This document shows positions 50,569-58,239 of a DNA stretch of 64,000 bases, piece after piece. A program made the position numbers and the translations under genes. The DNA comes from Couchioplanes caeruleus (GTDB taxonomy: Bacteria > Actinomycetota > Actinomycetes > Mycobacteriales > Micromonosporaceae): positions 3,720,001-3,784,000 of the forward strand of contig NZ_RJKL01000001.1 of the NCBI RefSeq assembly GCF_003751945.1, in the 5' to 3' direction. Position 1 is the first letter of the stretch, and each line of letters begins with the position of its first letter. The notes beneath the pieces are model-generated. The model did not search any database. It was not told the origin of the DNA and saw nothing but the letters and a program-made list of their open reading frames with translations.

Positions 50569-51330
50569 TCAGACCCGGATGACCTGGGGACCGAGCCGGG
50601 AATAGCGATGCGCCTCGGATGCCGGCAGTCCGGTGTCCGTGACCAGTGACTCGAAATCCGATATCTCGGCGAAACGGCAGAACGTGCGTACGCCAAATTT
50701 CGTGTGCATTCCGGCGAATATCCGGCGGCGGGACGCGCGCACCGCGTGCGACTTCACGTCCGCCACGGCGGGATCCGGGGTGGTCAGGCCGGCCTCCCGC
50801 GAGATGCCGTTCGCGCCGACGATGGCGAGGTCGAGGACGAAGCCGGCCAGCATGCCGCTGGCCCAGTGGTCGACCGTGGCCAGGGTGCGGCCACGGACCC
50901 GGCCGCCGAGCAACAGCACGGTGACCGGCGTGTTCGTGGACAGCCAGGCCGCCGTGTGCAGCGAGGCGGTCACCACGGTCAGGGGACGGTCGGCGGGCAG
51001 CGCCTCCGCGATGAGCTGCGGAGTGAAGCCCTCGTCGATGAAGATCGTCTCCGCATCGCCGATGAGCCCGGCGACAGCGGCGGCGATCCGACGCTTCTCC
51101 GACAGCCCGCGGGTGGTCCGCATCGCGAGGTCGGTCTCGAACTTCGCGGTCTCCACGGGGTAGGCGCCGCCGTGCGTACGCCGGAGCAGGCCGTGCTTTT
51201 CCAGCAGCCGCAGGTCGCGCCGGATCGTTTCTGCGGAGACGCTCAGCTCGGCGGCGAGTTTCGCGACGTCCACCTCGCCCAGCCGCCGGGCCAGGGCGAC
51301 GATCTGATGCTGCCGCTCTTCCGCATTCAA
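50569..51330 (-). CDS. DeoR-family transcriptional regulator
   Basis: A 253-residue DeoR-type regulator. The N-terminal HTH is DVAKLAAELSVSAETIRRDL (residues about 20-39) with the wing LLRRTHGGA. The sugar-phosphate-binding sensor domain includes IFIDEGFTPQLIAEAL and TVVTASLHTAAWLS. The start is a TTG at 51330, supported by GGAGG six bases before it. It is the first gene of the operon (receptor start 56 bases downstream) and probably represses it until a phosphorylated sugar appears. Confidence 0.9.
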   Translation of the reverse strand: MNAEERQHQIVALARRLGEVDVAKLAAELSVSAETIRRDLRLLEKHGLLRRTHGGAYPVETAKFETDLAMRTTRGLSEKRRIAAAVAGLIGDAETIFIDEGFTPQLIAEALPADRPLTVVTASLHTAAWLSTNTPVTVLLLGGRVRGRTLATVDHWASGMLAGFVLDLAIVGANGISREAGLTTPDPAVADVKSHAVRASRRRIFAGMHTKFGVRTFCRFAEISDFESLVTDTGLPASEAHRYSRLGPQVIRV

Positions 51331-51642
51331 TGCGCACCTCCGGCTTGACGCGTGGACCATTTCTAGCACCGGGAAAGCGCGTGGCACCCATCACGAACCA
51401 GGCGTATTTGTTGCGCCTGCTGACCGTTTGCCAACGGGTTCGGCACGCTGGAGATCATCCCACCGCACGACGAATCCGGATGAATGTAGTGCCCGAATGT
51501 CCGGAAAGGTTGCCCGGATCGTGCCCGCGGGTGTGGGAGCGGTCGACGACGACCGATGTCTCTCGCCACCGGCGGGATCACGTGATCAGAACGGTTGCCG
51601 GAAACGCTCAGCTCCCGTCGACGCGGACCGACAGACCAGGTC
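51331..51642. other. 312-base divergent intergenic region
   Basis: Separates the DeoR operon from the GGDEF-EAL gene. It holds one perfect 12-bp palindrome, GATCACGTGATC (51576-51587), about 60 bases before the GGDEF-EAL start, which could be a regulator site. No gene or RNA element is recognised. Confidence 0.5.
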
Positions 51643-53904
51643 ATGGGCATGCTCGCAACTCAGCAGCAACTGACGGCGTTCCTCTCCGCCGTTGCTGACC
51701 GGCCGGACGGACCCGCGGCACAGTACGCGGCCGTGGAGTGCGCCGCGCGTGCCCTGGATACCGACGCTGCCGTGCTCATCATCGACTCGGGCGTGGTCGC
51801 CTCGGTGGGCCTCCGCGCCGAACAGGTCCCGATCGTCGCCGTGCTGCAGACCGCCGCCGACCGCCGCGGCACCCTCGACCTGGCAGGCATCACCTACGAC
51901 ATCGCGTACGCCCACATCGGCGGCCCCGCGAGCGGCCTGCTGGTGGTCGGCCGCCACCAGCGACCGTTCTCCGACGAGGACGTGAGCCTGCTGCGCGGAA
52001 TGGCGCGGGTGCTCGAGCTCGGCCTGCAGACCCTGCACCTCGGCGAGGCGCAACGGCGGCAGGCCGAGGAGAACGAGCGGCTCGCCGGCTCGCTCCACGA
52101 ACGGCAGCGCCTCTTCGAACACCTGAGCCGGATCCAGCGGCTGATCGCCCGCCGTGCCCCGCTGCAGAAGATCCTCGACTCGATCACCACCAGCGCCACC
52201 GAGCTGCTCGGCCTGGAGATCGGCTCACTGAACGTGCTGGAGAAGGACGACCCGTCGGTCGGCAGCATGGTCTCCAGCGTCGGCTTTCCGCCCGACATCC
52301 TGCCCAAGATGAAGCGCATCCCGTTGCCCTCGGCGGGCGCCGCCGGCCAGGCCGTCATGACCAACGAGCTGGTCCTGGTCGAGGACTACGAGAGCAGCCC
52401 CTTCGCCATCCCCGACGTCGTGCGGTCCCGCCTCCGGGCCGTCATGGCGGTGCCCGTCCACGAGAACGGCGCGGTCGTCGGCTGCCTCACGGTGGGGACG
52501 TTCAAGGGCCCGCGGCAGTGGGACAAGCAGTCCCAGGAGATTCTGCGGGCGTTCGCCGAGCACGTGAGCCTGGCGCTGACCGACGCGCAGACCCTGGAAG
52601 CGATGAACCAGGCGTTCCACGACTCGCTGACCGGGCTGGCCAGCCGCAGACTGTTCCTGACCCGGCTCGACGGTGCCTTCGCCTCGGCGCGGGAGGCGGA
52701 CACCGGGCTCGCGGTCCTCTTCGTGGACCTGGACCGCTTCAAGGTCGTCAACGACTCGCTCGGCCACGCCGCCGGCGACCTGCTGCTGACCGGCGTCGCC
52801 GAACGGCTCAAGGCCTGCCTGCGCCCGCTCGACTCGGCGGCCCGGCTCGGCGGCGACGAGTTCGCGGTACTGCTGCCGACGGCGAGCGGCGTGGACGAGG
52901 CCATACCCGTGGCCGACCGCATCCTCGAGGCGCTGCGCGAGCCGTTCGACCTGGCGGGCAAGGAGACGTTCGTGAGTTGCAGCGTCGGCATCGCGTACAG
53001 CGCGGCCGGCGGGCTCGACGGCGCCCAGGGGCTGATGGTCCAGGCCGACCTGGCCATGTACCAGGCGAAGAAGGCCGGCAAGGACCGCGTCGAGATCTTC
53101 GAACCGGCGATGCAGGCAGCGTTCCAGGCCGGCCTCCAGCTCGAGGCGGACCTGCGCCGCGCGGTCGTCCGGCACGAGTTCACGCTGCGCTACCAGCCGA
53201 TCGTGCACCTGCGTACGGGCGAGATCACCGGCCTGGAGGCACTGATCCGCTGGCAGCACCCGGACCGCGGCACGATCCCCCCGCTGGACTTCATCCCGCT
53301 CGCCGAGGAGACCGGGATGATCGTGCAGATCGGCGAATGGGTCCTGCGCGAGGCCTGCCGCCAGGCGGCCACCTGGAACGCCCGCCGCGAGGGCCTGCGC
53401 CCGCTCAGCGTCAGCGTCAACCTGTCGGCGATCCAGCTCGACCAGACCGACCTGCCGGAAACGGTGGCACAGGCCCTCGCCGACAGCGGTCTCCCGGCGT
53501 CGTGCCTGGTGCTCGAACTGACCGAGTCCCTGCTGGTCGACCACCGGTCGTCGACGCTGCGCCAACTGATGCGCATCAAGGAACTGGGCGTACGGCTGGC
53601 CATCGACGACTTCGGTACGGGATATTCGTCGCTGGCGTACCTGCGCCGCTTCCCGGTGGACATCATCAAGATCGACAAGAGCTTCGTGGACGAGGTCGGC
53701 GACGTGCCGGCGGCGGCCGCACTGACGTTGGGCATCATCCAGCTCGGCCAGGCCCTCAGCCTCTCCACCATCGCGGAGGGCATCGAGGACGCGGGCCAGC
53801 TCAACGAGCTGGCGGACGGCAATTGCGAGCTGGGGCAGGGCTACTACTTCGCGGAACCACTCACCGAGAAGGCCGTGGGAGAGCTGCTCTTCCCCCAGCG
53901 CTGA
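51643..53904 (+). CDS. GAF-GGDEF-EAL hybrid cyclic-di-GMP enzyme
   Basis: About 753 residues, soluble. A helical N-terminal region leads to a GAF-type sensor (residues about 160-320: ILDSITTSATELLGLEIGS; MAVPVHENGAVVGCLTVG). The GGDEF domain has an intact catalytic RLGGDEF (near 403) and an inhibitory RxxD site (RPLD) five residues before it. The EAL domain has GLEALIRWQHP (near 530) and DDFGTGYSS. Both synthesis and hydrolysis of c-di-GMP are possible, with the GAF domain likely choosing. ATG 51643 is preferred; an ATG two codons later is also possible. Confidence 0.92.
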   Translation: MGMLATQQQLTAFLSAVADRPDGPAAQYAAVECAARALDTDAAVLIIDSGVVASVGLRAEQVPIVAVLQTAADRRGTLDLAGITYDIAYAHIGGPASGLLVVGRHQRPFSDEDVSLLRGMARVLELGLQTLHLGEAQRRQAEENERLAGSLHERQRLFEHLSRIQRLIARRAPLQKILDSITTSATELLGLEIGSLNVLEKDDPSVGSMVSSVGFPPDILPKMKRIPLPSAGAAGQAVMTNELVLVEDYESSPFAIPDVVRSRLRAVMAVPVHENGAVVGCLTVGTFKGPRQWDKQSQEILRAFAEHVSLALTDAQTLEAMNQAFHDSLTGLASRRLFLTRLDGAFASAREADTGLAVLFVDLDRFKVVNDSLGHAAGDLLLTGVAERLKACLRPLDSAARLGGDEFAVLLPTASGVDEAIPVADRILEALREPFDLAGKETFVSCSVGIAYSAAGGLDGAQGLMVQADLAMYQAKKAGKDRVEIFEPAMQAAFQAGLQLEADLRRAVVRHEFTLRYQPIVHLRTGEITGLEALIRWQHPDRGTIPPLDFIPLAEETGMIVQIGEWVLREACRQAATWNARREGLRPLSVSVNLSAIQLDQTDLPETVAQALADSGLPASCLVLELTESLLVDHRSSTLRQLMRIKELGVRLAIDDFGTGYSSLAYLRRFPVDIIKIDKSFVDEVGDVPAAAALTLGIIQLGQALSLSTIAEGIEDAGQLNELADGNCELGQGYYFAEPLTEKAVGELLFPQR

Positions 53905-53917
53905 CCGGCCTTCTCCG

Positions 53918-54277
53918 TCAGCCGAACGCGCGGCCCGCGAGGTAACCGATCGAGGCCGCACCGAGGCCGGCGAGGACGCTGCCGAGGGCGTACGCCCCCG
54001 CGAGGAACCGGTGCCCCGTCCGCGCCAGCCCCCACGTCTCGAACCCGAACGTCGAGTAGGTGGTGAGCGCCCCGCAGAAGCCCGTGCCCACCAGCGCGGC
54101 GAGCGCGGGACCGACCGGCAGGCCGACAAGAAAGCCGAGCAGCAACGACCCGGCGACATTGACGATCAGCGTGCCCCACGGGAACGGTGAGTCGCGCCGG
54201 GCCCGCACATACCGATCGGTCAGATACCGCAACGGCGCACCGACCGCCGCTCCCAGAGCCACCAGCAGCACGGTCAC
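53918..54277 (-). CDS. crcB: Fluoride channel subunit CrcB
   Basis: A 119-residue Fluc/CrcB protein with four helices. Family marks are LGAAVGAPLRYLTDRY, PWGTLIVNVAGSLLLGF and GTGFCGALTTYSTFGFETW. It forms a dual-topology channel that expels fluoride. The GTG start overlaps the stop of the second crcB gene by four bases (GTGA), so the two subunits probably assemble as an antiparallel heterodimer. Confidence 0.92.
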   Translation of the reverse strand: MTVLLVALGAAVGAPLRYLTDRYVRARRDSPFPWGTLIVNVAGSLLLGFLVGLPVGPALAALVGTGFCGALTTYSTFGFETWGLARTGHRFLAGAYALGSVLAGLGAASIGYLAGRAFG

Positions 54278-54813
54278 CGGCGCACCGCCGCTTCGGCGAG
54301 AGCGGTGCCGAGCCAGACCGCGGCCAGCGCGCCGGTGAGGGTCGCGGCCAGGTAGACCAGCGCGGTGCCCGGTGCGGCCTGAAGGACGTCGACGGTCGCG
54401 GTGGAGAACGTCGTGTAGCCACCCAGGACGCCGACGCCCCAGAACGGGCGGATCAGGCGTTGCTCCGGGCGGAAGCGGCGGATGAGCACCATGAGAACGC
54501 CGATGAGAAGGCAACCGGTGACGTTGACCGTCCACGTTGCCCATGCGAACCCTGCCGGCTCGTGCGGCCAGGCGACGGCGAGGCCATGACGCACCAGGGC
54601 GCCCAGCACGCCACCCGCAGAAACCACGGCGAGGACCAGCCCCAGTCCTTCGCCACCATCGGCACCGCCCTCACGGGCACCGCCGCCCTCGGCGGGGACG
54701 GCTCCACTGCCCGAGGCGGCGCCCGCGGTGCCGGCCCGCGAGGTACCCCCGGTCCAGGAGATACCCCTGGTCCGGGATACACCACCGGCCCGGGAAGCGG
54801 TTTCCGGATCCAC
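54274..54813 (-). CDS. crcB: Fluoride channel subunit CrcB with a Gly/Ser-rich N-terminal extension
   Basis: A 179-residue CrcB paralogue. Residues about 57-179 are the channel (GGVLGALVRHGLAVAW; WATWTVNVTGCLLIGVLMV; GVGVLGGYTTFSTATVDVL). The first 55 residues are a low-complexity Gly/Ser/Thr/Arg tail (SRTRGISWTGGTSRAG) encoded by imperfect repeats near 54730-54795. The tail has no known role; a start nearer residue 50 is conceivable. No fluoride riboswitch is seen upstream. Confidence 0.85.
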   Translation of the reverse strand: MDPETASRAGGVSRTRGISWTGGTSRAGTAGAASGSGAVPAEGGGAREGGADGGEGLGLVLAVVSAGGVLGALVRHGLAVAWPHEPAGFAWATWTVNVTGCLLIGVLMVLIRRFRPEQRLIRPFWGVGVLGGYTTFSTATVDVLQAAPGTALVYLAATLTGALAAVWLGTALAEAAVRR

Positions 54814-54894
54814 GAGATCACGCTAGCCCAGGCCGAGATCGAGCGATCGCAAGCGGGCCACCGGGGAGTTGTGGCGCGGATGCGGGTGGGGACC

Positions 54895-54922
54895 GGTGGC
54901 CGCGGCGTGAGCCGCGGCCACC
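54895..54922 (-). terminator. Terminator after the second DrrAB operon
   Basis: A perfect 12-bp stem (GGTGGCCGCGGC with GCCGCGGCCACC) and a four-base loop lies about 100 bases past the stop of the ABC-2 permease gene and before the crcB pair. Confidence 0.65.
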
Positions 54923-55023
54923 CTCGAGGTCAGTGACGTTAGTTTGCCCTGGTAGCGGAGGCGACGCGGGATTGATCCGTGTCATCCCTTCCTCCCTTTG
55001 GAACTTCTCGTGGAGCAGTTCGA

Positions 55024-55827
55024 TTAGCGGGAGGCGGCTCGGCGGTATTGGTGGATGGCGAGGGGCATGAAGACGACGAGGACGGCGGCGATCCAGATCA
55101 GGCTGTAGAGGACCGGGTTCCGCAAGGCCCAGGTGTCGGGGACCGGGACGACGGGGTTGGTGTTGCCGAAGAGCTCGCGGGCGGCCTGGGTCACGGAGGA
55201 GACCGGGTTCCATTCGGCGATGAACTTGACCACCGAGGGCAGGTTGTCGGTGGGCACGAAGGTGTTGGCGATGAAGGTCATCGGGAAAATCACGATGAAG
55301 CTGGCGTTGTTGACCACCTCCGGGGTGCGGACCGAGAGGCCGACGACCGCCATGATCCAGGAGATCGCGTAGGCGAAGGTCAGCAGCAGGAGCACCGCGA
55401 GGATCGCCTCGGGCACCGACGACCGGATGCGCCAGCCGACGACCAGGCCGGACAGGGCCATGACCACGAACGTGACGAGGTTGATGCCGACGTCCGCGGC
55501 CGTCCGGCCCAGCAGCACGGCCGAACCCGACATGGGCAGCGTGCGGAAGCGGTCGATGATGCCCTTCTGCAGATCCTCGGCCAGGCTCGCACCCGTCCAG
55601 GTGGCGCCGAAGACGACGGTCTGGACGAAGATGCCCGCCATGAGGAACTCGCGGTAGTTGACCCCCGGCACCTCGATTGCGCTGCCGAACACGTACGCGA
55701 ACAACAGGACGAACATGATCGGGGACAGGGTCGAGAAGACCAGGACGTCCGGGACGCGCTTGATCTTCAGCAGGTTGCGGCGGGTGATGACCGCCCCGTC
55801 CGCGAACGCGGAGACCACGGCGTTCAT
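55024..55827 (-). CDS. DrrB-type ABC-2 exporter permease (second pair)
   Basis: A 267-residue ABC-2 permease, same plan as the 19 kb protein: SLAEDLQKGIIDRFRTLPMSGSA coupling region, MTFIANTFVPTDNLPS, NPVSSVTQAARELFG. Six hydrophobic segments. It pairs with the ATPase gene it overlaps by four bases upstream. The exported compound is unknown. Confidence 0.92.
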   Translation of the reverse strand: MNAVVSAFADGAVITRRNLLKIKRVPDVLVFSTLSPIMFVLLFAYVFGSAIEVPGVNYREFLMAGIFVQTVVFGATWTGASLAEDLQKGIIDRFRTLPMSGSAVLLGRTAADVGINLVTFVVMALSGLVVGWRIRSSVPEAILAVLLLLTFAYAISWIMAVVGLSVRTPEVVNNASFIVIFPMTFIANTFVPTDNLPSVVKFIAEWNPVSSVTQAARELFGNTNPVVPVPDTWALRNPVLYSLIWIAAVLVVFMPLAIHQYRRAASR

Positions 55828-56819
55828 CGCACGACCTCCTTCTCCGGGGAGGCGGGACTCGCAGAGTCGGCCGTCGCGTGGCCGGTCAGCTTGAGGAAGA
55901 CGTCGTCGAGCGTGGGGCGGCGTACGCCGACGTCCATGACCGCCACGCCGGCCTCGTCGAAGCGGCGCAGCGCGTCGATCAGCACCGCCGCGGCCGGCCT
56001 GCCGCCGTCGACCGGAGCGGACAGCTTGCGGGCGTGGTCGTCGAGGCTGACCCGGCCCCGGCAGACCTCGCCGAGGACCTCCGCGGCCTCGCGCACCCGG
56101 CCCGGCTCGGCGATGACCATCTCGATCACCTCGCCTCCGACCTGCGACTTCAGCCGGTCGGCGGTGCCTTCGGCGATCACCCGGCCGCGGTCGACCACCA
56201 CGATGGAGTCGGCCAGCCGATCGGCCTCCTCGAGATATTGCGTCGTCAGCAGCACGGTGGTACCGCCGGCCACCAGGTCGGCCAGGGTGCCCCACATCTC
56301 CGTGCGGCCGCGTGGATCGAGCCCGGTGGTGGGCTCGTCCAGGAACAGCACCTGGGGCCGGGCCACCAGCGCTCCGGCCAGGTCCAGGCGCCGCCGCATG
56401 CCGCCGGAGTAGGTCTTGACCGGCCGGTTCGCGGCCTCCTCCAGCCGGAACTGCTCAAGCAGCTCGCGGGCTCGTGCCGCGGACGGCTTCCGGCCCAGGT
56501 GGTAGAGACGTCCCACCATGTCGAGATTTTCGAAGCCGGTGAGGTATTCGTCCACCGCCGCATACTGACCGGAGACCCCGATGCGTTCCCGGACCCGTCC
56601 CGGCTCCCGCAGCACGTCGATGCCCATGACCTGCGCCCGACCGGCGTCGGGGCGGAGCAGGGTCGTCAGCACCCGGACGCATGTCGTCTTGCCCGCCCCG
56701 TTGGGCCCGAGCAGGCCCAGCACGGTGCCCTCGTGGATCTCCAAGTGGAAACCGTCGAGGGCTTTGACCTCCCCGTATGTCTTCACGAGGCTGTCTGCCA
56801 CCACCGCCATCGTCGTCAT
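55824..56819 (-). CDS. DrrA-type ABC exporter ATPase (second pair)
   Basis: A 331-residue drug-exporter ATPase. Walker A is GPNGAGKTT, the signature is YSGGMRRRLDLAGA, and Walker B is VLFLDEPTTGLDP. The DrrA C-terminal extension ends VGVRRPTLDDVFLKLTGHAT. It is first in a two-gene operon. It is parallel in design to the pair near 18-20 kb but clearly a diverged paralogue. The start may be three codons later (MAVVADS). The 228-base leader to the glycosyltransferase gene contains a purine-rich tract (about 56888-56924) and no gene. Confidence 0.92.
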   Translation of the reverse strand: MTTMAVVADSLVKTYGEVKALDGFHLEIHEGTVLGLLGPNGAGKTTCVRVLTTLLRPDAGRAQVMGIDVLREPGRVRERIGVSGQYAAVDEYLTGFENLDMVGRLYHLGRKPSAARARELLEQFRLEEAANRPVKTYSGGMRRRLDLAGALVARPQVLFLDEPTTGLDPRGRTEMWGTLADLVAGGTTVLLTTQYLEEADRLADSIVVVDRGRVIAEGTADRLKSQVGGEVIEMVIAEPGRVREAAEVLGEVCRGRVSLDDHARKLSAPVDGGRPAAAVLIDALRRFDEAGVAVMDVGVRRPTLDDVFLKLTGHATADSASPASPEKEVVR

Positions 56820-57047
56820 GGTGAGCGACGCTACGCCCGCCCCCCGACAATTTCCCTCCCATTACTTCTCAGAACCTTGCCGGGGACAAAAGGGACGAGA
56901 AGGAACGGAAGGGACGGGAGGCCGGGGATGGGCGTGGCGGCGCCCACCCCCGGCCTCGTCCGGACACGCCGCGCGCGGCCCCCGCCGAAGCCGGACGGCC
57001 GCACGCAAAGGATCGCGTGGCCGTCCACTGTAGGCGAGCCGGCACGA

Positions 57048-58100
57048 TCAGCACGGAGCACCCTGCGGCACCGGCGCCGGCGCCGGCGCCGGCGCCGGGG
57101 AGACCACGAGCGACGGCTCAGGCTCGCGCTTGCCGATCCGGTACGCCTGCCGGAGCGCGGCGTACAGCGGATAGCTTCCGAGGCGGACCAGCCGGTGCTT
57201 GAGCCCGGGGTGCCCTGGATAGCCCTCCGGCAGGTAACGGCGGTAGTACGCGACCAGCCGCCGGAAGAAGGCGCGCCGCTGTCCGGGGTGAAGGCGGCCG
57301 TCGTTGCCCGCGACCACCAGCAGGTGGTCGACCATCAGCGTGAACAGTCGGTGGCGCAGCCACGGCTCGCAGGGGCGGGCCGAGACCCAGGACATCATCC
57401 GGTCGTACTGGTCGAAGACCTCGAAGTGGCGTTCGCTGCGGGTCGCGGTGATCGCACCGAGGCGGCCGATCCGGTAGTGGTAGCAGACCCGGTCGAGGAC
57501 CGCGATCCGCTCCGCCGCGATCAGCACGGCATTGCTGAACGAGACATCCTCGTACCATCCGGGCAGGAAGCGCAGCCCGGCCTCGTCGAGCAGGCCGCGG
57601 CGCACGATCCGGTTCCACGCGGTGTGCTGGAGCTTGATGAGGCTGATGAGGCGGGGGTCGCGCAGCGCACCACTGCTCGCGTCGGGCTCCAGCCGGCCGT
57701 CCTCGTGCACCCGGAGGTGGTCGATCAGCAGGACGTCGGGCCGTTCCGAGCGCAGCCGGTCGAGCACCGCGCGCACCGAGCCGGCCGGGAGCCGGTCGTC
57801 GCTGTCGACGAACCACACGTACGTGCCCCGCGCCTCGGCCAGGCCCGCGTTCCGGGCGAGTCCCAGGCCCACGTTCTGGCTCAGATGCACCACCCGCAGG
57901 TCGCCGTGACGGGCCGCGTACGCGTCCAGCATCCCGCCACAGCCGTCCGGGGACGCGTCGTCGACCGCGATGACCTCAACCGACGCCGCCTCCTGCGGGC
58001 TCAGGCCGGCGCGGATCGACTCGAGACACTGGTAGAGATAGCCCTCGACCCGGTACACCGGCACGACCACCGACAACAGCACGGTATCCACGCCGATCAC
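57048..58100 (-). CDS. Family 2 glycosyltransferase
   Basis: A 350-residue GT-A fold enzyme. LSVVVPVYRVEGYLYQCLES starts the nucleotide-sugar domain, VIAVDDASPDGC and YVWFVDSDDRLP carry the metal and nucleotide Asp residues, and FLPGWYEDVSFSNAVL resembles the acceptor-site ED motif. It adds a sugar to a teichoic-acid-like, capsular or other envelope glycan. GTG 58100 is chosen because a much longer reading adds unconserved sequence. The C-terminal Pro/Ala tail is encoded by a hexamer repeat. It is a single gene. Confidence 0.87.
   Translation of the reverse strand: MIGVDTVLLSVVVPVYRVEGYLYQCLESIRAGLSPQEAASVEVIAVDDASPDGCGGMLDAYAARHGDLRVVHLSQNVGLGLARNAGLAEARGTYVWFVDSDDRLPAGSVRAVLDRLRSERPDVLLIDHLRVHEDGRLEPDASSGALRDPRLISLIKLQHTAWNRIVRRGLLDEAGLRFLPGWYEDVSFSNAVLIAAERIAVLDRVCYHYRIGRLGAITATRSERHFEVFDQYDRMMSWVSARPCEPWLRHRLFTLMVDHLLVVAGNDGRLHPGQRRAFFRRLVAYYRRYLPEGYPGHPGLKHRLVRLGSYPLYAALRQAYRIGKREPEPSLVVSPAPAPAPAPVPQGAPC
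57073..57096. repeat. Four tandem GGCGCC hexamers inside the glycosyltransferase C-terminus
   Basis: Four perfect head-to-tail GGCGCC units encode the PAPAPAPAP tail of the glycosyltransferase. Unit number could vary between strains without frameshift. Confidence 0.8.
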
Positions 58101-58239
58101 GCTCGACCCTTCCGGTAACGAACGACGGAACGGGGGTTGTCCGGAACACGTCCGGGGTGAGTCGAGGCGCAAATTCTCACGCCCGGCGTCCGGCGACCGA
58201 TGGAGGCGGTACCGGATCGGTGGCTGGAAGGGGTACGGC

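Noticed and set aside
54814..54980. Fluoride riboswitch before the crcB pair
   Set aside because: I looked for the crcB-motif core in the leader on the minus strand and did not see it.
57073..57096. CRISPR-like or phase-variable repeat array
   Set aside because: Only a short in-frame hexamer run; no spacer structure and no frame change on unit loss. No CRISPR array was seen in the window.
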